Assembly: GCA_963693285.1 (NCBI GenBank)
Contig: OY848920.1
Location: 6,089,135-6,153,134 of the forward strand
From: Xestospongia muta
Lineage: Eukaryota; Porifera; Demospongiae; Haplosclerida; Petrosiidae
Reading direction: 5' to 3'
Length of the DNA stretch: 64,000 nt
Below are positions 12,851-27,440 of this stretch, in pieces (position 1 is the stretch's first letter; each line of letters opens with the position of its first letter). A program made the position numbers and the translations under genes. The notes under the pieces were generated by a model. The model ran no database searches, was not told the DNA's origin, and saw nothing but the letters and a program-made list of their open reading frames with translations.

Positions 12851-15749
12851 TTAACCTATTTAGACTACTTTGTTAGTATATTTTAGAGAGATAAACTTAC
12901 TAAACTCTTTAGATCACCTTTTTAAACCAGTTTTCACCATTAATTTCTAATCTTTTTTAACTTTCAAAAAGCTCTAAACTCTTTATTTTAGAGTTTTAAC
13001 CTATTTAGACTACTTTATTAGTATATTTAACACTGATAAACATACTAAACTCTTTAGATCAGCTTATTTAACCAGTTTCACAGTTAATTTCTAATTTTTT
13101 TTAACTTTCAAAAAGCTCTAAACACTTTATTTTAGAGTTTTAACCTATTTAGACTACTTCATTAGAATATTTAATACAGATAAACTTACTAATCACTAAA
13201 GATCAGCATATTTAACCAGTCTTCACAGTTAATTTCTAATCTTTTTAACTTTCAAAAAGCTCTAAACACTTTATTTTAGAGTTTTAACCTATTTAGACTA
13301 CTTTGTTAGTATATTTAAGAGAGATAAACTTACTAAGCTGTTTAGATCAGCTTATTTAACCAGTTTTCACAGTTAATTTCTAATCTTTTTAAACTTTGAA
13401 AAAGCTCTAAACTCTTTATTTTAGAGTTTTAACCTATTTAGACTACTTTATTAGTATATTTAAGACAGATAAACTTACTAAACTCTTTAAATCAGGTTAT
13501 TTAACCAGTTTTCACAGTTAATTTCTAATCTTTTTTAACTTTCAAACAGCTCTAAACTCTTTATTTTAGAGTTTTAACCTATTTAGACTACTTTGTTAGT
13601 ATATTTAAGACAGATAAACTTACTAAACTCTTTAGATCAGCTTATTTAACCAGTTTTCACAGTTAATTTCTAATCTTTTCTAACTTTCAAAAAGCTCTAA
13701 ACTCTTTATTTTAGAGTTTTAACCTATTTAGACTACTTTATTAGTATATTTAAGAGAGATAAACTTACTAAACTCTTTAGATCAGCTTATTTAACCAGTT
13801 TTCACAGTTAATTTCTAATCTTTTTTGACTTTAAAAAAGCTCTAAACACTTTATTTTAGAGTTTTAACCTATTTAGACTACTTTATTAGTATATTTAAGA
13901 CAGATAAACTTACTAAACTCTTTAGATCAGCTTATTTAACCAGTTTTCACAGTTAATTTCTAATCTTTTTTAACTTACAAAAAGCTCTAAACTCTTTATT
14001 TTAGAGTTTTAACCTATTTAGACTACTTTATTAGTATATTCAAGAGAGATAAACTTACTAAACACTTTAGATCAGCTTATTTAACCAGTTTTCACACTTA
14101 ATTTCTAATCTTTTTTCACTTTCAAAAAGCTCTAAACACTTTATTTTAGGGTTTTAACCTATTTAGACTACTTTATTAGTATATTTAAGAGAGATAAACT
14201 TACTAAACTCTTTAGATCAGCTTATTTAGCCATTTTTCACAGTTAATTTCTAATCTTTTTTAACTTTCAAAAAGCTCTAAACTCTTTATTTTAGAGTTTT
14301 AACCTATTTAGACGACTTTATAAGTATATTTTAGAGAGATAAACTTACTAAACTCTGTAGATCAGGTTATTTCACCAGTTTTCATAGTTAATTTCTAATC
14401 TTTTTTAACTTTCAAACAGCTCTAAACTCTTTATTTTAGAGTTTTAACCTATTTAGACTACTTTATTAGTATATTTAAGAGAGATAAACTTACTAAACTC
14501 TTTAGATCAGCTTATTTAACCAGTTTTCACATTTAATTTCTAATCTTTTTTAACTTTCAAAAAGCTCTAAACTCTTTATTTTAGATTTTTAACCTATTTA
14601 GACTACTTTATTAGTATATTTAAGACAGATAAACTTACTAAACTCTTTAGATCAGCTTATTTAACCAGTTTTCACATTTAATTTCTCATCTTTTTTAACA
14701 TACAAAAGGCTCTAACCTCTTTATTTTAGAGTTTTAACCTATTTAGACTACTTTATTAGTATATTTAAGAGAGATCAACTTACTAAACTCTTTAGATCAG
14801 CTTATTTAACCAGTTTTCACAGTTAATTTCTAATCTTTTTTAACTTTCAAACAGCTCTAAACTCTTTATTTTAGAGTTTTAACCTATTTAGACTACGTTA
14901 TTAGTATATTTAAGAGAGATAAACTTACTAAACTCTTTAGATCAGCTTATTTAACCAGTTTTCACAGTTAATTTCTAATCTTTTTTAACTTTCAAAAAGC
15001 TCTAAACACTTTATTTTAGAGTTTTAACCTATTTAGACTACTTTATTAGTATATTTTAGAAAGATATACTCACTAAACTCTTTAGATCAGCTTATTTAAC
15101 CAGTTTTCACCATTAATTTCTAATCTTTTTTAACTTTCAAAAAGCTCTAACCTCTTTATTTTAGAGTTTTAACCTATTTAGACTACTTTATTAGTATATT
15201 TAAGAGAGATAAACTTACTAAACTCTTTAGATCTGCTTATTTAACCAGTTTTCACAGTTAATTTCTAATTTTTTTTAACTTTCAAAAAGCTCTAAACACT
15301 TAATTTTAGAGTTTTAACCTATTTAGACTACTTTATTAGTATATTTTAGATAGATAAAATTACTAACTCTTCAGATCAGCTTATTTAACGAGTTGTAACA
15401 GTTAATTTCTAATCTTTTTTAATTTTCAAACAGCTCTAAACTCTTTATTTTAGAGTTTTAACCTATTTAGACTACTTTATTAGTTTATTTAAGACAGATA
15501 AACTTACTAAACTCTTTAGATCAGCTTATTTAACCAGTTTTCACAGTTAATTTCTAATCTTTTTTAACTTACAAAAAGCTCTAAACTCTTTATTTTAGAG
15601 TTTTAACCTATTTAGACTACTTTATTAGTATATTTAAGAGAGATAAACTTACGAAACTCTTTAGATCAGCTTATTTAACCAGTTTTCACAGTTAATTTCT
15701 AATCTTTTTTAACTTTCAAACAGCTCTAAACTCTTTATTTTAGAGTTTT

Positions 15750-18700
15750 AACCTATTTAGACTACTTTATTAGTATATTTTAGAGAGATAAACTCATTAA
15801 ACTCTTTAGATCAGCTTATTTAACCAGTTTTCACAGTTAATTTCTAATCTTTTTTAACTTTCAAAAAGCTCTAAACTCTTTATTTTAGAGATTTAACCTA
15901 TTTAGATTACTTTATTAGTATATTTAAAAGAGATAAACTTACTAAACTCTTTATATCAGCTTATTTAACCAGGTTTCACAGTTAATTTCTAATTTTTTTT
16001 AACTTTCAAAAAGCTCTAAACACTTAATTTTAGAGTTTTAACCTATTTAGACTACTTTATTAGTATATTTTAGATAGATAAAATTACTAAACTCTTCAGA
16101 TCAGCTTATTTAACGAGTTGTAACAGTTAATTTCTAATCTTTTTTAATTTTCAAACAGCTCTAAACTCTTTATTTTAGAGTTTTAACCTATTTAGACTAC
16201 GTTATTAGTATATTTAAGACAGATAAACTTACTAAACTCTTTAGATCAGCTTATTTAACCAGTTTTCACAGTTAATTTCTAATCTTTTTTATCTTACAAA
16301 AAGCTCTAAACTCTTTATTTTAGAGTTTTAACCTATTTAGACTACTTTATTAGTATATTTAAGAGAGATAAACTTACGAAACTCTTTAGATCAGCTTATT
16401 TAACCAGTTTTCACAGTTAATTTCTAATCTTTTTTAACTTTCAAACAGCTCTAAACTCTTTATTTTAGAGTTTTAACCTATTTAGACTATTTTATTAGTA
16501 TATTTTAGAGAGATAAACTCATTAAACTCTTTAGATCAGCTTATTTAACCAGTTTTCACAGTTAATTTCTAATCTTTTTTAACTTAAAAAAGCTCTAAAC
16601 ACTTTATTTTAGATTTTTAACCTATTTAGACTACTTTATTACTATATTTAAAAGAGATAAACTTACTAAACTCTTTAGATCAGCTTATTTAACCAGTTTT
16701 CACAGTTAATTTCTAATCTTTTTTAACTTTCAAACAGCTCTAAACTCTTTATTTTAGAGGTTTAACCTATTTAGACTACTTTATTAGTATATTTAAGACA
16801 GATAAACTTACTAAACTCTTTAGATCAGCTTATTTAACCAGTTTTCACAGTTAATTTCTAATCTTTTTTAACTTTCAAAACGCTCTAAACTCTTTTTTTT
16901 AGAGTTTTAACCTATTTAGACTACTTTATTAGTATATTTTAGAGAGATAAACTTACTAAACTCTTTAGATCAGCTTATTTAACCAGTTTTCACAGTTAAT
17001 TTCTAATTTTTTTTAACTTTCAAAAAGCTCAAAACACTTTATTTTAGAGTTTTAACCTATTTAGACTACTTTATTAGTATATTTTAGAGAGATAAACTTA
17101 CTAAACTCTTTAGATCAGCTTATTTAACGAGTTTTCACAGTTAATTTCTAATCTTTTTAACTTTCAAAAAGCTCTAAACCGTTATTATTAGCGTTTCAAC
17201 CTATTTAGACTACTTTATTAGTATATTTAAGACAGAAAACTTACTAAACTCTTTAGATCAGCTTATTTAACCAGTTTTCACAGTTAGTTTCTAATCTTTT
17301 TAACTTTCAAAAAGCTCTAAACTCTTTATTTTAGAGTTTTAACCTATTTAGACTACTTTATTAGTATATTTTAGAGATAAACTTACTAAACTCTTTAGAT
17401 CAGCTTATTTAACCAGTTTTCACAGTTAATTTCTAATCTTTTTTAACTTTCAAACAGCTCTAAACTCTTTATTTTAGAGTTTTAACCTATTTAGACTACT
17501 TTATTAGTATATTTAAGACTGATAAAATTACTAAACTCTTTAGATCAGCTTATTTAACCAGTTTTCACAGTTAATTTCTAATCTTTTTTAACTTTCAAAA
17601 AGCTCTAAACTCTTTTTTTTAGAGTTTTAACCTATTTAGACTACTTTATTAGTATATTTAAGACAGATAAACTTACTAAACTCTTTAGATCAGCTTATTT
17701 AACCAGTTTTCACAGTTAATTTCTAATTTTTTTTAACTTTCAAAAAGCTCAAAACACTTTATTTTAGAGTTTTAACCTATTTAGACTACTTTATTAGTAT
17801 ATTTTAGAGAGATAAACTTACTAAACTCTTTAGATCAGCTTATTTAACCAGTTTTCACAGTTAATTTCTAATCTTTTTAACTTTCAAAAAGCTCTAAACC
17901 GTTATTATTAGCGTTTCAACCTATTTAGACTACTTTATTAGTATATTTAAGACAGATAAACTTACTAAACTCTTTAGATCAGCTTATTTACCAGTTTTCA
18001 CAGTTAATTTCTAATCTTTTTAACATTCAAAAAGCTCTAAACTCTTTATTTTAGAGTTTTAACCTATTTAGACTACTTTATAACTATATTTAAGACAGAT
18101 AAACTTACTAAACTCTTTAGATCAGCTTATTTAACCAGTTTTCACAGTTAATTTCTAATCTTTTTTAACTTTCAAAAAGCTCTAAACTCTTTATTTTAGA
18201 GTTTTAACCTATTTAGACTACTTTATTAGTATATTTAAGAGAGATAAACTTACTAAACTCTTTAGATGAGCTTATTTCACCATTTTTCACAGTTAATTTC
18301 TAATTTTTTAAACTTTGAAACAGCTCTAAACTCTTTATTTTATAGTTTTAACCTATTTAGACTACTTTATTAGTATATTTAAGACAGATAAACTTACTCA
18401 ACTCTTTAGATCAGCTTATTTAACCAGTCTTCACAGTTAATTTCTTATCTTTTTTTACTTTCAAAAAGCTCTAAACTCTTTATTTTAGAGTTTTAACCTA
18501 TTTAGACTACTTATTAGTATATTTAAGACAGATAAACTTACTAAACTCTTTAGATCAGCTTATTTAACCAGTTCTCACAGTTAATTTCTAATCTTTTTTA
18601 ACTAACAAAAAGCTCTAAACTCTTTATTTGAGTTTTAACCTATTTAGACTGCTTTATTAGTATATTTAAGAGAGATAAACTTACTAAACTCTTTAGATCA

Positions 18701-18850
18701 GCTTATTTAACCAGTTTTCACAGTTAATTTCTAATCTTTTTTAACTTTCAAACAGCTCTAAACTCTTTATTTTAGAGTTTTAACCTATTTAGACTACTTT
18801 ATTAGTATATTTAAGAGAGATAAACTTACTAAACTCTTTAGATCAGCTTA
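15750..18850 (+). repeat. Satellite block B, first copy (3.1 kb)
   Basis: This stretch is repeated almost unchanged at 21680-24780. Matching private variants are AACTCATTAA (15791/21719), the ATTTAACC variant (15891/21819), and two copies of a CCGTTATTATTAGCG variant (17171/23099 and 17891/23822), all at an offset of 5928-5931 bp (41 monomers). Within the block the CCGTTATTATTAGCG monomers are themselves exactly 720 bp (five monomers) apart. Similarity fails just after about 18850, where the two copies continue differently. Confidence 0.88.
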
Positions 18851-21679
18851 TTTAACTAGTTTTCACAGTTAATTTCTAATTTTTTTTAACTTTCAAAAAG
18901 CTCTAAACACTGTATTTTAAAGTTTTAACCTATTTAGACTACTTTATTAGTATATTTTAGAGAGATAAACTCACTAAACTCTTTAGATCAGCTTATTTAA
19001 CCAGTTTTAACAGTTAATTTCTAATCTTTTTTAACTTTCAAAAAGCTCTAAACTCTTTATTTTAGAGTTTTAACCTATTTAGACTACTTTGTTTGTATAT
19101 TTAAGACAGATAAACTTACTAAACTCTTTAGATCTGCTTATTTAACCAGTTTTCACAGTTAATTTCTAATTTTTTTTTACTTTCAAAAAGCTCTAAACTC
19201 TTTATTTTAGAGTTTTAATCTATTTAGACTATGTTATTAGTATATTTAAGACAGATAAACTTACTAAACTCTTTAGATCAGCTTATTTAACCAGTTTTCA
19301 CAGTTAATTTCTAATATTTTTTAACTTACAAAAAGCTCTAAACTCTTTATTTTAGAGTTTTAACCTATTTTGACTACTTTATTAGTATATTTAAGAGAGA
19401 TGAACTTACTAAACTCTTTAGTCATCTTATTTAACCAGTTTTCACAGTTAATTTCTAATCTTTTTTAACTTTCAAACAGCTCTAAACTCTTTATTTTAGA
19501 GTTTTAACCTATTTAGACTACTTTATTAGTATATTTTAGAGAGATAATCTCATTAAACTCTTTAGATCAGCTTTTTTAATCAGTTTTCACAGTTAATTTC
19601 TAATCTTTTTTAACTTTGAAACTGCTCTAAACTCTTTATTTTAGAGTTTTTACCTATTTAAACTACTTTATTAGTATATTTAAGACAGATAAACTTACTA
19701 AACTCTTTAGATCAGCTTATTTAACCAGTTTTCACAGTTAATTTCTAATCTTTTTTAACTTTCAAAAAGCTCTAAACACTTTATTTTAGAGTTTTAACCT
19801 ATTTAGACTACTTTATTAGTATATTTTAGAGAGATAAACTTACGAAACTCTTTACATCAGCTTACTTAACCAGTTTTAACAGTTAATTTCTAATCTTTTT
19901 TAACTTTCAAACAGCTCTAAACTCTTTATTTTAGAGTTTTAACCTATTTAGACTACTTTATTAGTATATTTAAGAGAGATAAACTTACTAAACTCTTTAG
20001 ATCAGCTTATTCAACCAGTTTTCACAGTTAATTTCTAATCTTTTTTAACTTTCAAAAAGATCTAAACTCTTTATTTTAGAGTTTTAACCTATTTAGACTA
20101 CTTTATTAGTATATTTTAGAGAGATAAACTTACTAAACTCTTTAGATCAGCTTATTTAACCAGGTTTCACAGTTAATTTCTAATTTTTTTTAACTTTCAA
20201 AAAGCTCTAAACACTTTATTTTAGAGTTTTAACCTATTTAGACTACTTTATTAGTATATTTAAGACAAAATAAATTACTAAACTCTTTAGATCAGCTTAT
20301 TTAACCAGTTTTCACAGTTAATTTCTAATCATTTTTAACTTTGAAACTGCTCTAAACTCTTTATTTTAGAGTTTTAACCTATTTAGACTACTTTATTAGT
20401 ATATTTAAGAGAGATAAACTTACTAAACTCTTTAGATCAGCTTATTTAACCAGTTTTCACAGTTAATTTCTAATCTTTTTTAACTTTAAAAAAGCTCTAA
20501 ACTCTTTATTTTAGAGTTTTAACCTATTTAGACTACTTTATTAGTATATTTAAGACAGATAAACTTACTAAACTCTTTAGATCAACTTATTTAACCAGTT
20601 TTCACAGTTAATTTCTAATCTTTTTTAACTTTCAAAAAGCTCTAAACTCTTTATTTTAGAGTTTTAACCTATTTAGACTACTTTATTAGTATATTTTAGA
20701 GAGATAAACCTACTAAACTCTTTAGATCAGCTTATTTAACCAGTTTTCACAGTTAATTTCTAATCTTTTTTAACTTTCAAAAAGCTCTAAACTCTTTATT
20801 TTAGAGTTTTAACCTATTTAGACTACTTTATTAGTATATTTAAGAGAGATAAATTTACTAAATTCTTTAGATCAGCTTATTTAACCAGTTTTCACAGTTA
20901 ATTTCTAATCTTTTTTAACTTTCAAAAAGCTCTAAACACTTTATTTTTGAGTTTTAACCTATTTAGACTACTTTATTAGTATATTTAAGACAGAATAACT
21001 TACTAAACTCTTTAGATCAGCTTATTTAACCAGTTTTCACAGTTAATTTCTTATCTTTTTTAACATTCAAAAAGCTCTACACACTTTATTTTAGAGTTTT
21101 AACCTATTTAGAATACTTTATTAGTATATTTTAGAGTGATAAACTTACTAAACTCTTTAGATCAGCTTATTTAACCAGTTTTCACAGTGAATTTCAATCT
21201 TTTGTAACTTTCAAAAAGCTCTAAACTCTTTATTTTAGAGTTTTAACCTATTTAGACTACTTTATTAGTATATTTAAGAGAGATAAACTTACTAAACTCT
21301 TTAGATCAGCTTATTTAACCAGTTTTCACCATTAATTTCAAATCTTTTTAACTTTCAAAAAGCTCTAAACTCTTTATTTTAGAGTTTTAACCTATTTAGA
21401 CTACTTTATTAGTATATTTAAGAGAGATAAACTTACTAAACTCTTTAGATCAGCTTATTTAACCAGTTTTCACAGTTAATTTCTAATCTTTTTTAACTTT
21501 CAAAAAGCTCTAAACACTTTATTTTCGAGTTTTAACCTATTTAGACTACTTTATTAGTATATTTAAGAGAGATAAACTTACTAAACTCTTTAGATCAGCT
21601 TATTTAACCAGTTTTCACCATTAATTTCAAATCTTTTTAACTTTCAAAAAGCTCTAAACACTTTATTTTAGAGTTTTAA

Positions 21680-24600
21680 CCTATTTAGACTACTTTATTA
21701 GTATATTTTAGAGAGATAAACTCATTAAACTCTTTAGATCAGCTTATTTAACCAGTTTTCACAGTTAATTTCTAATCTTTTTTAACTTTCAAAAAGCTCT
21801 AAACTCTTTATTTTAGAGATTTAACCTATTTAGATTACTTTATTAGTATATTTAAAAGAGATAAACTTACTAAACTCTTTAGATCAGCTTATTTAACCAG
21901 GTTTCACAGTTAATTTCTAATTTTTTTTAACTTTCAAAAAGCTCTAAACACTTAATTTTAGAGTTTTAACCTATTTAGACTACTTTATTAGTATATTTTA
22001 GATAGATAAAATTACTAAACTCTTCAGATCAGCTTATTTAACGAGTTGTAACAGTTAATTTCTAATCTTTTTTAATTTTCAAACAGCTCTAAACTCTTTA
22101 TTTTAGAGTTTTAACCTATTTAGACTACGTTATTAGTATATTTAAGACAGATAAACTTACTAAACTCTTTAGATCAGCTTATTTAACCAGTTTTCACAGT
22201 TAATTTCTAATCTTTTTTATCTTACAAAAAGCTCTAAACTCTTTATTTTAGAGTTTTAACCTATTTAGACTACTTTATTAGTATATTTAAGAGAGATAAA
22301 CTTACGAAACTCTTTAGATCAGCTTATTTAACCAGTTTTCACAGTTAATTTCTAATCTTTTTTAACTTTCAAACAGCTCTAAACTCTTTATTTTAGAGTT
22401 TTAACCTATTTAGACTACTTTATTAGTATATTTTAGAGAGATAAACTCATTAAACTCTTTAGATCAGCTTATTTAACCAGTTTTCACAGTTAATTTCTAA
22501 TCTTTTTTAACTTAAAAAAGCTCTAAACACTTTATTTTAGATTTTTAACCTATTTAGACTACTTTATTACTATATTTAAAAGAGATAAACTTACTAAACT
22601 CTTTAGATCAGCTTATTTAACCAGTTTTCACAGTTAATTTCTAATCTTTTTTAACTTTCAAACAGCTCTAAACTCTTTATTTTAGAGGTTTAACCTATTT
22701 AGACTACTTTATTAGTATATTTAAGACAGATAAACTTACTAAACTCTTTAGATCAGCTTATTTAACCAGTTTTCACAGTTAATTTCTAATCTTTTTTAAC
22801 TTTCAAAACGCTCTAAACTCTTTTTTTTAGAGTTTTAACCTATTTAGACTACTTTATTAGTATATTTTAGAGAGATAAACTTACTAAACTCTTTAGATCA
22901 GCTTATTTAACCAGTTTTCACAGTTAATTTCTAATTTTTTTTAACTTTCAAAAAGCTCAAAACACTTTATTTTAGAGTTTTAACCTATTTAGACTACTTT
23001 ATTAGTATATTTTAGAGAGATAAACTTACTAAACTCTTTAGATCAGCTTATTTAACGAGTTTTCACAGTTAATTTCTAATCTTTTTAACTTTCAAAAAGC
23101 TCTAAACCGTTATTATTAGCGTTTCAACCTATTTAGACTACTTTATTAGTATATTTAAGACAGATAAACTTACTAAACTCTTTAGATCAGCTTATTTAAC
23201 CAGTTTTCACAGTTAGTTTCTAATCTTTTTAACTTTCAAAAAGCTCTAAACTATTTATTTTAGAGTTTTAACCTATTTAGACTACTTTATTAGTATATTT
23301 TAGAGAGATAAACTTACTAAACTCTTTAGATCAGCTTATTTAACCAGTTTTCACAGTTAATTTCTAATCTTTTTTAACTTTCAAACAGCTCTAAACTCTT
23401 TATTTTAGAGTTTTAACCTATTTAGACTACTTTATTAGTATATTTAAGACTGATAAAATTACTAAACTCTTTAGATCAGCTTATTTAACCAGTTTTCACA
23501 GTTAATTTCTAATCTTTTTTAACTTTCAAAAAGCTCTAAACTCTTTTTTTTAGAGTTTTAACCTATTTAGACTACTTTATTAGTATATTTAAGACAGATA
23601 AACTTACTAAACTCTTTAGATCAGCTTATTTAACCAGTTTTCACAGTTAATTTCTAATTTTTTTTAACTTTCAAAAAGCTCAAAACACTTTATTTTAGAG
23701 TTTTAACCTATTTAGACTACTTTATTAGTATATTTTAGAGAGATAAACTTACTAAACTCTTTAGATCAGCTTATTTAACCAGTTTTCACAGTTAATTTCT
23801 AATCTTTTTAACTTTCAAAAAGCTCTAAACCGTTATTATTAGCGTTTCAACCTATTTAGACTACTTTATTAGTATATTTAAGACAGATAAACTTACTAAA
23901 CTCTTTAGATCAGCTTATTTACCAGTTTTCACAGTTAATTTCTAATCTTTTTAACATTCAAAAAGCTCTAAACTCTTTATTTTAGAGTTTTAACCTATTT
24001 AGACTACTTTATAACTATATTTAAGACAGATAAACTTACTAAACTCTTTAGATCAGCTTATTTAACCAGTTTTCACAGTTAATTTCTAATCTTTTTTAAC
24101 TTTCAAAAAGCTCTAAACACTTTATTTTAGAGTTTTAACCTATTTAGACTACTTTATTAGTATATTTAAGAGAGATAAACTTACTAAACTCTTTAGATGA
24201 GCTTATTTCACCATTTTTCACAGTTAATTTCTAATTTTTTAAACTTTGAAACAGCTCTAAACTCTTTATTTTATAGTTTTAACCTATTTAGACTACTTTA
24301 TTAGTATATTTAAGACAGATAAACTTACTCAACTCTTTAGATCAGCTTATTTAACCAGTTTTCACAGTTAATTTCTTATCTTTTTTTACTTTCAAAAAGC
24401 TCTAAACTCTTTATTTTAGAGTTTTAACCTATTTAGACTACTTATTAGTATATTTAAGACAGATAAACTTACTAAACTCTTTAGATCAGCTTATTTAACC
24501 AGTTCTCACAGTTAATTTCTAATCTTTTTTAACTAACAAAAAGCTCTAAACTCTTTATTTGAGTTTTAACCTATTTAGACTGCTTTATTAGTATATTTAA

Positions 24601-24780
24601 GAGAGATAAACTTACTAAACTCTTTAGATCAGCTTATTTAACCAGTTTTCACAGTTAATTTCTAATCTTTTTTAACTTTCAAACAGCTCTAAACTCTTTA
24701 TTTTAGAGTTTTAACCTATTTAGACTACTTTATTAGTATATTTAAGAGAGATAAACTTACTAAACTCTTTAGATCAGCTT
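21680..24780 (+). repeat. Satellite block B, second copy (3.1 kb)
   Basis: This is the partner of 15750-18850 at a constant offset of about 5928 bp, with very few differences over 3 kb, far fewer than between neighbouring monomers. That implies a recent duplication of a whole block. It is followed immediately by a copy (24890-25900) of the stretch that precedes it (20690-21700). Confidence 0.88.
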
Positions 24781-24889
24781 ATTTAACCAGTTTTCACCAT
24801 TAATTTCAAATCTTTTTAACTTTCAAAAAGCTCTAAACTCTTTATTTTAGAGTTTTAACCTATTTAGACTACTTTATTAGTATATTTTA

Positions 24890-25900
24890 GAGAGATAAAC
24901 CTACTAAACTCTTTAGATCAGCTTATTTAACCAGTTTTCACAGTTAATTTCTAATCTTTTTTAACTTTCAAAAAGCTCTAAACTCTTTATTTTAGAGTTT
25001 TAACCTATTTAGACTACTTTATTAGTATATTTAAGAGAGATAAATTTACCAAATTCTTTAGATCAGCTTATTTAACCAGTTTTCACAGTTAATTTCTAAT
25101 CTTTTTTAACTTTCAAAAAGATCTAAACACTTTATTTTTGAGTTTTAACCTATTTAGACTACTTTATTAGTATATTTAAGACAGAATAACTTACTAAACT
25201 CTTTAGATCAGCTTATTTAACCAGTTTTCACAGTTAATTTCTTATCTTTTTTAACATTCAAAAAGCTCTACACACTTTATTTTAGAGTTTTAACCTATTT
25301 AGAATACTTTATTAGTATATTTTAGAGTGATAAACTTACTAAACTCTTTAGATCAGCTTATTTAACCAGTTTTCACAGTGAATTTCAATCTTTTGTAACT
25401 TTCAAAAAGCTCTAAACTCTTTATTTTAGAGTTTTAACCTATTTAGACTACTTTATTAGTATATTTAAGAGAGATAAACTTACTAAACTCTTTAGATCAG
25501 CTTATTTAACCAGTTTTCACCATTAATTTCAAATCTTTTTAACTTTCAAAAAGCTCTAAACACTTTATTTTAGAGTTTTAACCTATTTAGACTACTTTAT
25601 TAGTATATTTAAGAGAGATAAACTTACTAAACTCTTTAGATCAGCTTATTTAACCAGTTTTCACAGTTAATTTCTAATCTTTTTTAACTTTCAAAAAGCT
25701 CTAAACACTTTATTTTCGAGTTTTAACCTATTTAGACTACTTTATTAGTATATTTAAGAGAGATAAACTTACTAAACTCTTTAGATCAGCTTATTTAACC
25801 AGTTTTCACCATTAATTTCAAATCTTTTTAACTTTCAAAAAGCTCTAAACACTTTATTTTAGAGTTTTAACCTATTTAGACTACTTTATTAGTATATTTA
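24890..25900 (+). repeat. Satellite block C copy (of 20690-21700)
   Basis: GAGATAAACC at 24892 matches 20701, and the ACAGAATAAC variant at about 25184 matches about 20993. The offset is about 4191 bp (29 monomers). The run of variants, including TTTCGAGTTT and CACCATTAATTTCAAATC monomers, follows in the same order. The nesting of this copy next to block B shows overlapping rounds of amplification. Confidence 0.8.
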
Positions 25901-27329
25901 AGAGAGATAAACTTACTAAACTCTTTAGATCAGCTTATTTAACCAGTTTTCACAGTTAATTTCTAATCTTTTTTAACTTTCAAAAAGCGCTAAACACTTT
26001 ATTTTCGAGTTTTAACCTATTTAGACTACTTTATTAGTATATTTAAGAGAGATAAACTTACTAAACTCTTTAGATCAGCTTATTTAACCAGTTTTCACAG
26101 TTAATTTCTAATCTTTTTTAACTTAAAAAAGCTCCAAACACTTTATTTTAGATTTTTAACCTATTTAGACTACTTTATTAGTATATTTAAAAGAGATAAA
26201 CTTACTAAACTCTTTAGATCAGCTTATTTAACCAGTTTTCACAGTTAATTTCTAATCTTTTTAAACTTTCAAAAAGCTCTAAACTCTTTATTTTAGAGTT
26301 TTAACCTATTTAGACTACTTTGTTAGTATATTTTAGAGAGATAAACTTACTAAACTCTTTAGGTCAGCCTATTTAACCAGTTTTCACAGTTAATTTCTAA
26401 TCTTTTTAAATTTCAAAAAGCTCTAAACTCTTTACTTTAGAGTTTTAACCTATTTAGACTACTTAATTAGTATATTTAAGACAGATAAACTTACTGAAGT
26501 CTTTAGATCAGCTTATTTAACCAGTTTTCACCATTAATTTCTAATCTTTTTTAACTTTCAAAAAGCTCTAAACTCTTTATTTTAGAGTATTAACCTATTT
26601 AGACTACTTTATTAGTATATTTAAGAGAGATAAACTTACTAAACTCTTTAGATCAGCTTATTTAACCAGTTTTCACAGTTAATTTCTAATCATTTTAACT
26701 TTCAAAAAGCTGTAAACTCTTTATTTTAGAGTTTTAACCTATTTAGACTACTTTATTAGTATATTTAAGACAGATAAACTTACTAAACTTTTTAGATCAG
26801 CTTATTTAACCAGTTTTCACAGTTAATTTCTAATCTTTTTTAACTTTCAAAAAGCTGTAAACTCTTTATTTTAGAGTTTTAACCTTTTTAGACTACTTTA
26901 TTAGTGTATTTAAGAGAGATAAACTTACTAAACTCTTTAGATCAGCTTATTTAACCAGTTTTCACAGTTAATTTCTAATTTTTTTTACCTTTCAAAAAGC
27001 TCTAAACTCTTTATTTTAGAGTTTTAACCTATTTAAACTACTTTATTAGTGTATTTTAGAGAGATAAACTTACTAAACTCTTTAGATCAGCTTATTTAAC
27101 CAGTTTTCACAGTTAATTTCTAATCTTTTTTAACTTTCAAAAAGCTCTAAACTCTTTATTTTAGAGTTTTAACCTATTTAGACTACTTTATTTGTAAATT
27201 TTAGAGAGATAAACTTACTAAACTCTTTAGATCAGCTTATTTAACCAGTTTTCACAGTTAATTTCTAATCTTTTTTAACTTTCAAACGGCACCAATCTCT
27301 TTAGTTTAGAGTTTTTACCTATTTAGACT

Positions 27330-27440
27330 ACTTTATTAGTATATTTAAGACAGATAAACTTATAATCTTTTTTAACTTTCAAAAAGCTCTAAACTCTTTA
27401 TTTTAGAGTTTTAACCTTTTTAGACTACTTTATTAGTGTA
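27330..27440 (+). repeat. Satellite monomer with a 48-bp internal deletion
   Basis: At 27360/27361 the monomer jumps from AGATAAACTTA directly to TAATCTTTTTT, so consensus positions 24-71 are missing. The monomer is therefore only about 97 bp. TTA or TA lies at both edges, a short homology that could have mediated the loss. Neighbouring monomers are full length. Confidence 0.8.
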
